A DNA stretch of 64,000 bases from Gracilaria domingensis (taxonomy: Eukaryota; Rhodophyta; Florideophyceae; Gracilariales; Gracilariaceae): assembly GCA_022539475.1 (NCBI GenBank), contig VCMS01000182.1, positions 1 to 64,000 on the forward strand, in the 5' to 3' direction. Every line of letters begins with the position of its first letter. Position 1 is the stretch's first letter. Below the pieces are notes generated by a model. It saw only the letters and a program-made list of their open reading frames with translations. It was not told the origin of the DNA and did not search any database. A program made the translations under genes and the position numbers. Positions 54,780 through 64,000 of this stretch are shown here, one piece after another.

Positions 54780-56680
54780 CAGTCACCATCGTTCACGTTC
54801 TCAACCTCAGACCCAGTGTTCTCACATTCGGCCTCAAACATTTCAACGGCCCGAAAGAAAAGGAGAAGAGCCAAGAGTTATTGAAGCTACCGGCCGGTGC
54901 CCCCGTATATGTTTTTCGGGAGAGCTCAAAACAATGGGAGGGTCCCTTCCCCTTTATACGTATTAATGGTGAAAACTTCGTTGTTCAACTTCCTCATGGG
55001 CGGCGTATATTCCGTTCCAGTGTCGTAAAGCCAGTCTTGAAGTCACAGCTCCAGACTAGGACTACTTCTTCTAACAAAGAAGTTGCTGGAGGGGATTCAA
55101 TGGAAATGAACGCAAAGGTTACAGCGTAAGAAGTAACGGCAATGTTTGGGGAGACCTTTACTGTGGAAGATTTGTCACCAGGATACGAGGACTTTTCGGA
55201 TGCACGCGCAAAGGAACTTTTGGGTTTGAAGCAGCGTGGTACATTTGAAGTTGTTGATCCAGATCAAGTTTCCAGCGGGACTCGCATTTACCGGTCAAGA
55301 TGGGTGGATGTCGTAAAATCGATGGAAGGAAAGGCGCTGAAAAAGTCACGATTGGTGGCCCAGAACTACAGAGATCGCGGAGCATTATACATCGCAACGA
55401 AGTCTCTCACCGTCAGTCGACTTGGTCAGAGGATAGCTATTGCCCTCTCTGCCATGATTCCGAGACACAAGTCGTACGTCCGAGACATCTCGCAAGCTTA
55501 CATTCAGTCAGAGTCAGCAATCGAACGAAACATCTACCTCTGCCCGCCACCAGAGATGAAATTAGATTCTGGCAAGGTGCTTCGTGTTCTTAAGCCTTTA
55601 TACGGAATACCGGAAAGTGGACTCCATTGGTTTGTTACATACCAGACCCACCACAGGAACCACCTCGAGATGACCCCAACGCTCGCAGACCCATGTGTGT
55701 TATAAAAACGATCAGGATTGGATTTGGAAGGGATTGCGATTCTTCAGGTGGATGACTCTTTTGGTCATGGAACAGCGAGGTTTCTTGAAGATGAGGAGGA
55801 GCACTCGACGAAGTTTGAGTCAAAGCCTCCTAAGTGTCTGCAAGAGAGCGATTCTGCTACATTCAATGGCATCAACATTCGTACGAAGCCAGATGGTACT
55901 GTTATTATCGATCAAAGCGAAAAACTGCGGTCCTTGAAGCAACCACGCTCGCGAGAAGACTTCGTTAGCCTTAGAGCGCAAGTGCTATATATAGGATGTT
56001 GTACGCGTCCAGATCTGTCAGCAGCAGTGCAGCTTCTTGCGAGCTCCGTGAACGCACCGGACTCTCTTCATTATCGAAGAATGACGGCAGTTGTGAGCCG
56101 ATGTCATGAGACTGTGAACACTGGACTGACTTATGTGCCTTTAGACATGAGTTCCTTGCGTCTTATGCTCTTCACAGATGCCTCATTCGGCAATGCCGAG
56201 AAGCTCAAGTCGCAGTTAGGATTTTTCTTGGTTTTGGATGATGGGAACAATCGCGGCAACATAATACACTATGGAAGTTCAAAGTGCAAACGAGTGGCTC
56301 GCTCCGTCATGGCAGCCGAAGTACACGCGTTGGTTTACGGGTTTGATCAGGCCTACGTGGGTAAGGAAATTCTGGAAGAACGTTTAGGGAACGATGTTCC
56401 ACTTGATGCATATGTGGATTTGCGCACCGTTTTTAACTTTGTGGCAAAATGTGGATCTACTCTTGAAAAGAGGCTACAGATTGATGTATCAGCATTGAAG
56501 GAAAGTCACAGTCGTGGCGAGCTGAGGTATTTGGCGTGGATCCCTGGAGATCAAAACGTTGGTGACGGCTTAACCAAGGGCTTAGTTGGCAATGGTCATC
56601 CACTCTGGAAACTGATGACTACGAACACGATATCTCTGCAGCCAACGGGTTGCACAAGAATCAACGTCAACACTGTTTGA
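54780..56680 (+). pseudogene. copia element E pol fragment (integrase C-terminus, RT, RNase H)
   Basis: One frame has two TAA stops (55127-55129, 55703-55705). It begins inside the integrase ('RPSVLTFGLKHFNGPKEKEK'), with the C-terminal fold 'LPAGAPVYVFRESSKQWEGP' and 'VQLPHGRRIFRSSVVKPV'. RT follows: 'RIYRSRWVDVV', 'KSRLVAQNYRDRGA', 'RDISQAYIQSESAIERNIYL', 'VLKPLYGIPESGLHWF' and the catalytic 'AILQVDDSFGHGT'. RNase H follows with 'LMLFTDASFGNAEK', 'MAAEVHALVYGFDQAYVGK', 'AYVDLRTVFNF' and the end motif 'GDGLTKGLVG'. It is 5'-truncated against the LTR of element D. A purine tract and a TGTCGAGAG start (56710) after it probably mark its 3' LTR. Confidence 0.82.
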
Positions 56681-58008
56681 AGGGATTTTTGAAAAGAAAA
56701 ATTCTGGAGTGTCGAGAGTTGACAGTGACGTGGGCTGATATCATGGTGGTTGTGATCAACATTGCTGACCTTGAATTTTTGTTTACGGAGAGAGGCTGTA
56801 ACGGGAATTGAATTGATTTGAATATATGGAATGCCTGAAAGTGAAGTACGATGTAGGCAAGCAAGTAGCACTTAAGTAGTTATTCTCATGATAAGCAGTA
56901 AAGGATGATCATCATCGAACATTGTAAGTAATATACAACCCCCATCTTGCCCCACAACGCATATCGAGAATCCGCTTCACGGCAGCCCTCAACCACAGGC
57001 ACCTTTGCGCCAGTGGAATCGGCAGAACCTCTTTCACTCAGCCATATAGCAGGCCGGGTGTGAGACTGCTTCTGTGAGAAGCCCAGACTTTGTCGCAACA
57101 GCCCAACAGAGGGCCGTACGTCAGAGCGAGAGCTTGACTCAGTTTCACTGTACTGTCGGCAGTACACTGTGTTTTCTAGGCTGTGTCTCAACACTACTGG
57201 GTGACCGACCGGCATTGCGCGAGGCATAGCCGCCATTGCAGTCGCTTGCTCCTCGATGAACTGTCGCTCTCACGGGTCGTAGTACATCCAGAACCCGGAA
57301 CGGGTAGAAATTCGCCGCGGTGATCGGTCTCGGAATTGCTGTCGCCTGTCATGCTGCCAAGCTACCGGAGCTAGGTCCCAATCGACCCTATCGATGACAT
57401 CCAACAATTCCCCAACCTTTTTCTGGTTATTCTCGGAACCCAAGGGGGTAACGAGATCAATTCTTCGAAGGAGCCACCTCAGATTCGGAGGGAGAAATCA
57501 CAAACGGTAATGGTCATAGACATCCCACAGGAGGTGAACGGCGACGCGGGCAGCCCACTCGGCAAGAACCAAAGACGAATAGCCCGAGTTGGGATTGTCT
57601 ATCAACCGCGAACCAATGTAGTAGATACTCGGCGGGAGTTCACCGAAGCACCCCGCGGAGACCTCTACACAGCTCCATCACGACGGAAAGCCCACATATC
57701 GGGAGGCCAAGGCGTCGAAGCGCAAACGATCAACTTCCAAGTTTGGACACGAAACTAGGAGTCCCCGACCGGAGCGCGCATTCTGTTCGAATCGGACTCG
57801 TCTCTCAAAGTCGTAGAGATCCTTGTTGTGTCGCTTACTTCTGCAGAGGTATCGGAACTCCGCCCTGAGCAGAGGACGACTTTATAGGAGAATATCAGGG
57901 TCAACCTCACTGAAATGGTATCGATGCTCCGCTTCCGGAAATTTTGCCAAGGCGTTACCATAGGAGACCTCACCGTAGGTACGGTAATGCGAGACGTCAA
58001 AGTCATAT
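56681..58008. other. uncharacterised; probable 3' LTR of E, then element C sequence
   Basis: No convincing gene is present. The beginning (from 56710) is likely the LTR of element E. A plus-strand frame at 57510-57758 is unrecognised. Confidence 0.35.
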
Positions 58009-58890
58009 TTAGCCCGGAATCGGATGGTCGTATCGCAATCTTTCAACTCTTAAGTAAGCGAGTCGCGCCATATCCCCACGTGCGTGGTCAAGGGATTCTC
58101 CGAGATCGTAACCAAGCAAATGCGGCTCGAACGCTTTGCGGGTTCGCCACTCGCGGGAGCGCACCGCATCCCGAGGAAACCCACCTGGGAGCACTGCGTT
58201 CACGGAGTAGGAATCGATGAGAGCATCATCTGTCACAGCTGTCGGGTGAAACCACGTGGCGCGGGAGAAGATCAACCACTCACGTCGGGTATCCCGGTTC
58301 ACGAGGAACTCCCTACCAATTCACCGAGGAGAGTTCACCGTCAACGGTACGGCCTGCTCGGAATTCCGGGCGATGGCGTTGGGGTCATAGAGCTGTTGCA
58401 ACGGAGCCACGGGAGGAGCCAGAGCTATCGGGAGAGGCGCACCCGGATGGGGATAAGCTTCATAGAAGTTGAAAGAAGCTACCGCTTGCGGGATAGGCTG
58501 AGTCGGAACTTGAGGATGCAGGAAACCTGGATGGTTGTACCCCGCGTAGGGTTGAGCGAACGGACCGCTGTACGGATTCCCCTGAGAGAGAGGAGCTGAT
58601 TGGAAGCCACCAAAGTACTATGAAAAACTCTGAGGAGGGTGTCCTCGTAGTGAAGCACTGCCCGAGAGCACCTCAGACACCGTTTGCGGAGATGACGACG
58701 AGTTCCCCGGGAAAGGGTTGGTATGAAACGGATTCGTATTCATTCCTGCCGAAGGAGAAGAAGAATCAGTAGGTACTGGTATCGAACGCCGAGGTACGAG
58801 AGGAGAAGGAGTAGTTGTATCCGAAGCCGGAGGCGAAAGCCGCTTGCGTGGGAGAACAGAGTGGTCGGTGGAACTCCGAGGGGACGTCAC
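58009..58890 (-). pseudogene. repeat-family ORF X, copy 2, antisense beside the right LTR of element C
   Basis: A single minus-strand frame of 294 codons has two stops (TAG at 58618-58620 and a TGA near 58340). A Ser/Pro-rich disordered start ('RRSIPVPTDSSSPSAGMNTN') is followed by a Gly/Pro/Tyr-rich tract ('NPYSGPFAQPYAGYNHPGF', 'APLPIALAPPVAPLQQLYD'). The domain shared with copy 1 follows: 'FSRATWFHPTAVTDDALIDS', 'VLPGGFPRD' and 'SREWRTRKAFEP'. It starts about 70 bp from the LTR and runs against the element's direction. Antisense ORFs between pol and the 3' LTR are known in some plant gypsy elements (Grande/Tat group), so it may be an accessory gene of family C; otherwise it is an independent insertion. 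Confidence 0.55.
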
Positions 58891-58946
58891 ATTTATACTT
58901 CGGATGCCGGTGTGTCGCCGTCGCGCTCGCGCTCGTGCTGGAAACT

Positions 58947-58959
58947 AAAGAGGGGAAGA
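58947..58959 (+). promoter_or_regulatory. polypurine tract
   Basis: AAAGAGGGGAAGA immediately precedes the right LTR-like copy (TGTGGAGC at 58960), as expected for plus-strand priming of a 3' LTR. Confidence 0.6.
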
Positions 58960-60050
58960 TGTGGAGCAATGGCTTTCCGCTATCGGATGCATCATGTCGC
59001 TAATAGTGAGATGGTACCGATGGCCGGTGACGTGGCGAAGTTATGATAACTCCCATTAGTTTTGGGCACTTTCTGGAGGATTTTAACCAAGCCTTGATAG
59101 GTGAATCCTCTGTATAAAGTGTATAGTAATGGCAATAGTTGGCCACGTGTGGAGGTTGGCCTGCAGATAGGTGTGCCACGCTCGCTCGGAATTCCCCCAC
59201 CCTCTGACAGTGGGTTGTAACCGTGTAGAACCCTCAGGAGATGTGCACCATAGATATAGTAGTAGTATACACCCTAGCAAAACCCATAGTCATTGAATCA
59301 TCATGCGGCGGTAAATGAAGTTCATGCCTTTCAATAAAATGTAAGGGCACTTTCGAGGAATTTAATTTTTCAAATTATCACACTCATGGAAATGTCAGTG
59401 AAACAAAAAATTACTTACTCTTCAATGACGTTGGTCATATTACCTTACTACACCAGTCATCTTGTCTGGAAGTATACTGAAACCCCTTTTAGTTTTCCCT
59501 AAACGAGTTTTGTCTGGGTATATGCTCGGGTGATCTCACCGTGGAGCCTCCAAGTAATTGAATAACTGAGTCCACACTCAAGTTGAATCCTGTTCAGGAT
59601 CGGGCTATAATAGCTTGCTTCCTACGTAGGTCTTCGACTCCATTAGGAGAGTAACCACGACTAGTATCGGCAGTACTACCCCTCAGGGTCACTAAGGAAG
59701 CACTTGTCTCGCCATCTTTGGATATTTGATTGTTTTTACGGCTGTGTCGGTTGTCTCTTTTTGTTTCTTGTTGTTTCTTGTTTTGTTCTTGTTGTTGATT
59801 CTTGTTGTTGTCACTCTGTTGAGTCTCGTTGTTTCTGACGCCTGTGAGTGCGTCGCTCCGCTGTCGGACCTGTTCCCGCCGGTTGGCACGCTCCGTAGCT
59901 CCGCTCCGGTGGTTTCTACTCTCAGCTTTTCTTCGTTCACACAGTCCCTTTTTCTTTCCCTTTGTTCAGGTTCGGATCACAATCCATCTCTGGATCTGCA
60001 CCGTTCTTTGCATTCCACCTCTGTAGCTATAGCCAGTCCTCGTCTCCGGT
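58960..60050 (+). repeat. LTR-like repeat, right copy
   Basis: This copy is 1091 bp, or 840 bp after removing the 251-bp insertion at 59270-59520, exactly the length of the left copy. Similarity ends at the same GTCTCCGGT. Confidence 0.8.
59270..59520. mobile_element. MITE with TA target duplication inside the LTR
   Basis: This 251-bp stretch is absent from the left LTR copy. It is flanked by TA and has imperfect terminal inverted repeats (CACCCTAGCAAAACCCA against TACCCAGACAAAACTCG). It is AT-rich and non-coding. The TA duplication suggests mobilisation by a Tc1/mariner-like transposase. Confidence 0.7.
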
Positions 60051-62797
60051 GTGCTGAGGTGCTGAGCCTTCTCGAACACATCGATAGTGTCGACTGGTAC
60101 ATCGATAGTGTCGACTGGACTCAGGTGCATCTTTCTCAGAGTGGTCGTGGTGATTCCCCGAATTCGGGTCGTTACGGCCAAGGTCTGGGAAGGAAAATAG
60201 CTCTCGCGGGCGATTCAGTCTTCTTCGACCCGTGGGATAATCTGGAGATCTTTGCCGAAGAGATGAGTGAGCTCCGTTTTGCTCCCCGGCGCGTGCCGGC
60301 CGATCACCCGCTCCTGCTTCTGCGGTTGTTTCGGTACCCATTACAGCTTCTGTTACGGCTCAGTCGGCTCTTGCGACTGCTGCTGCTGCAGCTCATCCTC
60401 CGGCAGCGGGTGTTAACGAAGTTGCGATTATCGATCGCTTCCTCCGCGTCCCGGGCTTGGGCGCCAGTGCAGGCTCTGGCGATGTCAGCGCTATGGCGGA
60501 CGCCTAGCTCAACACCTCGGCGGTATGCAGCCTCAGAATGAAGGCGATGGGGCCGGCCAGTAGGTTGGAGTCGAGCCCTTCCCATGCGTGGGTACATATC
60601 TGTTCAGAGTAGTATAGTGTTGAGATAAAAGGTCCTTTTCTTCATAAAAGTCTTCGATAGTGTCTCTCTTCTTTACCGACATGGCCGGTCATGCAATGCG
60701 ATGCGATGCGGTGCGCACGAAAACCGCACCCTTCTGACGGTGAAACCATGCTCATGGTGTGACCATGATGGCGTTACCAGCGAGCTCGATGAAAGACCCT
60801 CAGGCATGAGCCTTCTTCCAAACATCGGTGTTCTCACAGCGCGAGCCGGTTGAACCATCAATGCGGCGGACATCCCACCAAGGTGGTATGGGCTCAATTC
60901 CCGTCGCATGACGTGTATTACCAACATGGTATCCGTCGGCTTCCACGGCGACCTTATCCCACATGGGCGTTTTCTAGCGTCGCTGGTGTGGCCGTTCCCG
61001 CGTTGTGGTGGTACTGTACGACCTTTGAGCGCGGTAGGTGCTCGATGGGTTCGTCAGTTGCTTACGATGGGGAATAGCCGTATCAACGGACGTGGTATTG
61101 TAAAATGCCGTTCTGGTCCAAGCTGTGCCAGATAATTCGGTCGACGATGAACTCTTCAACGTACACCTGTCAGCCTTGCCGTGTAATGGTTACTTCATCG
61201 TTTGAAAAACGTTTGTCGGGGAGCGGTTCCCGAATCGGTGGTAGCAGCACGCGCGCGGCTTTGTATCACAAGTTTCCTACGAGGAGGAACGCGTTCGATG
61301 TTGCTGCATACCGCCAGTCGGGGGGTGGTCCTTCCGCTTCGGTGGCTTCGGCAGGGCTGCGGGCTCACCGCCTCTACCTAAGGCAGAAGTTCTCACCTGA
61401 CGTAGATTTACGACCGTGGGTGCACGTGATTGCCGTGACGATTGGCCGTCAAACTTCCTCGGAAGATCCTTCTCCCTGCTACAGGTGTACTTCAACGGCT
61501 GCGCGGTTAGCTTTTCAACTTTGCCTGTCGCATTCCCGTTCTATACGGTTATTCTCGGGGTACAGAGGCTATCGGCACGGCTGGTGCCTTGCTATCTCGC
61601 GATCTCCACGCGCGGCTTCTAGTGGACCACTTTTTTGCGCCCAGCACCCCTACAAGAAATGTTTTCAAATTTTGGAACGGAAAATGAATGTGATGTCTCA
61701 CAATGTGAAGTATCGCCAACGAGCATTATAGGCGTAGGATATGTAGCTTTAAGTGAGTGAAATTTGATGTCCACAACCTCAGATCACCTTCACCATAATC
61801 TCCAAGGGGCATCTCTTTTGGCACCCTCAGTTGCACGCAATGGGCTAGCAAGAAAACGCCCCTCCACTTATAGTCCATTTTTCACTACTGTTTTGAACCT
61901 TATTATCACTCTTGCTGTTGTAGATCGACCTCGCTTCGCACGCTGCACAAGATCTACACGCCGATGCGTATCATGGCACTCCGCGGCGCGATACTCCACG
62001 TCGCATCTCGTCGCTACAGATCTCGCCATTTCGGACCACTGTATTACTTTGAACCGCATTTCAGCCCTCTATGCTGGAGACCCTACTTTCACAAACCGAA
62101 AAGTAAGATTCCAGAAGATGTTCAACATCACAGAATATGTCACATCTTGTATATCACGGTGCGACTCAACATTCTCCTCCTACGCAATTTCCATAAGCAA
62201 ATCTTGATGCTGCTCAGAACCGCATCGCTCGAAACTTCACCTGCACACCCTGTCACTGCCATTCAAGAAGATTTCAACGCGGCTAAAGATGTGACTAAAG
62301 AAAGTGTACATCTGCACACCACGATAATGCTAACAACGGAGTTCCAAATGCAAAGTCGGAAGCCCCGCAAAGTGGTAAAACCGATCGATGTCCATCACGA
62401 GGCTGGGATCAGAGGAGCATCCTACAACGAAGAAAGATAAGTCCAGCAAAACTGGACCAGAGCTGACACACGAGGTTCTGAATCACAGCACCGTCTGATG
62501 TGTCTAACCAAGAAGCTCCATACGATGCCAATGTACATAAGTATGAAAGGGATGAAGAAGTGGTGCTAGGGACCACATTTTTGAGCAAGAGCCTCCAAAA
62601 ACAGTTCCTCTCCTCATTATTATCCACATTTGAGTAGTTTCACGAACAAAGACATGCCAAGTGAGCAGCTCGTTTGATCATTCTGCTCAATTTCCATCAC
62701 CTCTCATCCCTTGAAGAACTCTTTTAGCGCCGTCGGGGGAGAATAACTCAGAATTGTGAATTTCATCGATTCTGAGGCTTTGATCAATGAAGTTGCA
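60051..62797. other. uncharacterised region with 21-bp tandem duplication
   Basis: ACATCGATAGTGTCGACTGG occurs twice in tandem at 60078-60119. An Ala-rich frame at about 60306-60510 ('AQSALATAAAAAHPPAAGVN', 'IIDRFLRVPGLGASAGSGD') looks protein-like, but no domain is recognised. The remainder shows no supported gene. Confidence 0.4.
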
Positions 62798-64000
62798 TCA
62801 CCTTCTCTGTCTCCCACTCGTTTCCACAGAGCTTTTAGCCATAGATATTTCTCCAGATGACGGGATGTCGTGTGGAACAACACTGATGAGCCGCGAAATT
62901 ATACTGGCATTCTTTACTGTTCGCGAAGTGAACGCTTGATCAACAGGACAGTTCTTGTATACTTGACCGTGACTCTCTCTCTCCATACCACAAACCCATT
63001 GCATCAGAATGACTTCATACTTGTGTTGCCAATGAGCCCACCCTTCTTCCAGATCAGCTTCCAGCGCAAAGTGAACGAACTTCAGAACTCGTTCGTATTA
63101 CACTTCAACTAAGCCTTCGTCATCGTTCTGCATTTCGCATGCAACGTAAAAATTCGCTCTATCTCTAGTACCTCTCAAGTTAAGAGACGATGTTTGTAGA
63201 ATGTTTGATGCGTTCTGAACCACATCTTCAGATGTGAACTAAAGTCGGGGATAGAAATCGCATGAATCCAACCATTGAATAAGCGAAGAAGCTTCAACTA
63301 CGGAGAATTCATCATATTTGCGCCTAAGATACAGTTGCATCAACCTTCTCAACGACCTTTCCTCTTCCGAGGCATCGCAGAACTTGTAATTATACCCCGC
63401 TCCTTGAAACACATATTCACTCTGTTCGTCAAGTTCCGCCCCCAAGAGGTCATCACCGTAAAAGCGTACCTTGGCGTAGGAATTATACGCCTCAAAAGCA
63501 AGCGCGCTCTTGAATAGAGAAGATGAAGCGAGTTTCCTCGCCTTGAATCTTCCAAGTATTCATCCTATATAACGCTCCATCCAGTATTGAGAGTAAAGAA
63601 CAGGCGGTCCATTCTCTTTCAAGGACTGCTTGAGATGTAGAACTAGATGCATTACGTATTTGCACCTATTCACACGTTCAAGCATATATTAGAAGTATTC
63701 TAGCTCAAACTGCTCGAAAAAAGTCACGCAATAATTTCCGAGACTGTTTAAGTTCGCCTCTGTTAGAGGTGCACGCCAGCACAAGTCCACAACCTGAACA
63801 AAATAATTCCATCTAGTCAGGTATAGTTCCGGAAGCAACCCATGCAAGATTATGAGGCTGTCGTAGAGAATAAATGCCTTCACTTCTTCATATTTCCATT
63901 CTGAAAATCGAGTGAGAGATCTTGGTCTCGAACTGATTTGGCTTGGTATTCCGGTACCAACGTTGCCAAGCTCCGTATCGATCTGCTGAACGTACCTGTC
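62798..64000 (-). pseudogene. second Tnp2/CACTA-type transposase, C-terminal part, broken
   Basis: Reading from the window edge: 'GTGIPSQISSRPRSLTRFSE', 'WKYEEVKAFILYDSLIILHG' and 'LPELYLTRWNYFVQVVDLCW'. After a TAA comes 'YMLERVNRCKYVMHLVLHLK', then 'ENGPPVLYSQYWMERYIG', a TGA and 'ILGRFKARKLASSSLF'. This is the Tnp2 C-terminal/DUF4218-like region, parallel to 'IPSSWGRSPMSL' and 'HAILHLPELLEECGPL' in the first transposase. After the stop at 63239 further conserved-looking sequence follows ('NFYVACEMQNDDEG', 'CPVDQAFTSRTVKNASIISR') with one more shift. The catalytic N-terminal half lies beyond the window. Stops show it is decayed. Confidence 0.7.

Larger units (their letters stand above)
42143..60050 (+). 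mobile_element. Ty3/gypsy element C, decayed, with nested insertions
   Basis: Two 840-bp LTR-like copies (42143-42982, and 58960-60050 minus its 251-bp insertion) bracket gag, protease, RT, RNase H and integrase of one gypsy element on the plus strand. Chromovirus D and copia fragment E lie between the integrase and the right LTR. A purine tract directly precedes the right copy, as for a 3' LTR. No matching target duplication was found, so the two LTRs could alternatively belong to different insertions of the same family. Confidence 0.6.

Overview
The window is eukaryotic and dominated by transposable elements. This is shown by Ty1/copia and Ty3/gypsy polyproteins, CACTA-type (Tnp2) transposases, tRNA-derived SINE-like units, a TATA-box gene, poly(A) signals and one textbook GT-AG intron with a branch site. 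No bacterial gene organisation is present. A TE-rich alga (a florideophyte red alga would fit) is my best guess, but nothing in the sequence proves the organism.

Layout. 1-10.2 kb: a coiled-coil gene relic, a Cys-rich ORF, a broken CACTA Tnp2 transposase (minus strand), an intact divergent ORF with a 3'UTR-type intron, CACTA-like subterminal repeats, and a PDR-type ABC transporter relic fused in frame to a coiled-coil gene. 11.4-17.5 kb: minus-strand decayed genes, namely an Ulp1-type protease gene and two diverged loci sharing a stop-start junction, with an armadillo-repeat relic between them. 17.5-23.1 kb: an AT-rich gene desert with palindromic motifs and hairpins, plus one Cys-rich relic. 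23.1-23.9 kb: a small secreted-protein gene with a TATA box, interrupted by a SINE-like unit.

23.9-34.2 kb: a copia element (A, 365-bp LTRs, TSD atctc) whose 3' LTR was hit by a second copia element (B, 227-bp LTRs, TSD gtgac). The boundaries of both resolve to the base. B appears to prime from the anticodon arm of initiator tRNA-Met and carries a Tudor-like domain between integrase and reverse transcriptase. 34.2-42.1 kb: mostly non-coding, with an 11-bp-period degenerate minisatellite, a repeat-family ORF (X) and a broken Lys-rich gene.

42.1-60.1 kb: a decayed gypsy element (C) bounded by two 840-bp LTR-like copies, the right one carrying a MITE. Inside it lie a chromodomain gypsy element (D) with a -1 frameshift site, an extra ORF after pol and an LTR carrying heat-shock and CRE motifs, then a truncated copia pol (E), and a second copy of ORF X in antisense orientation next to the right LTR. 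60.1-64 kb: uncharacterised sequence, then a second Tnp2-type transposase that runs off the window.

Most coding sequences are decayed. Many stops are single in-frame substitutions, often TGA where the family has Trp or Arg. The least damaged systems are copia B and chromovirus D.
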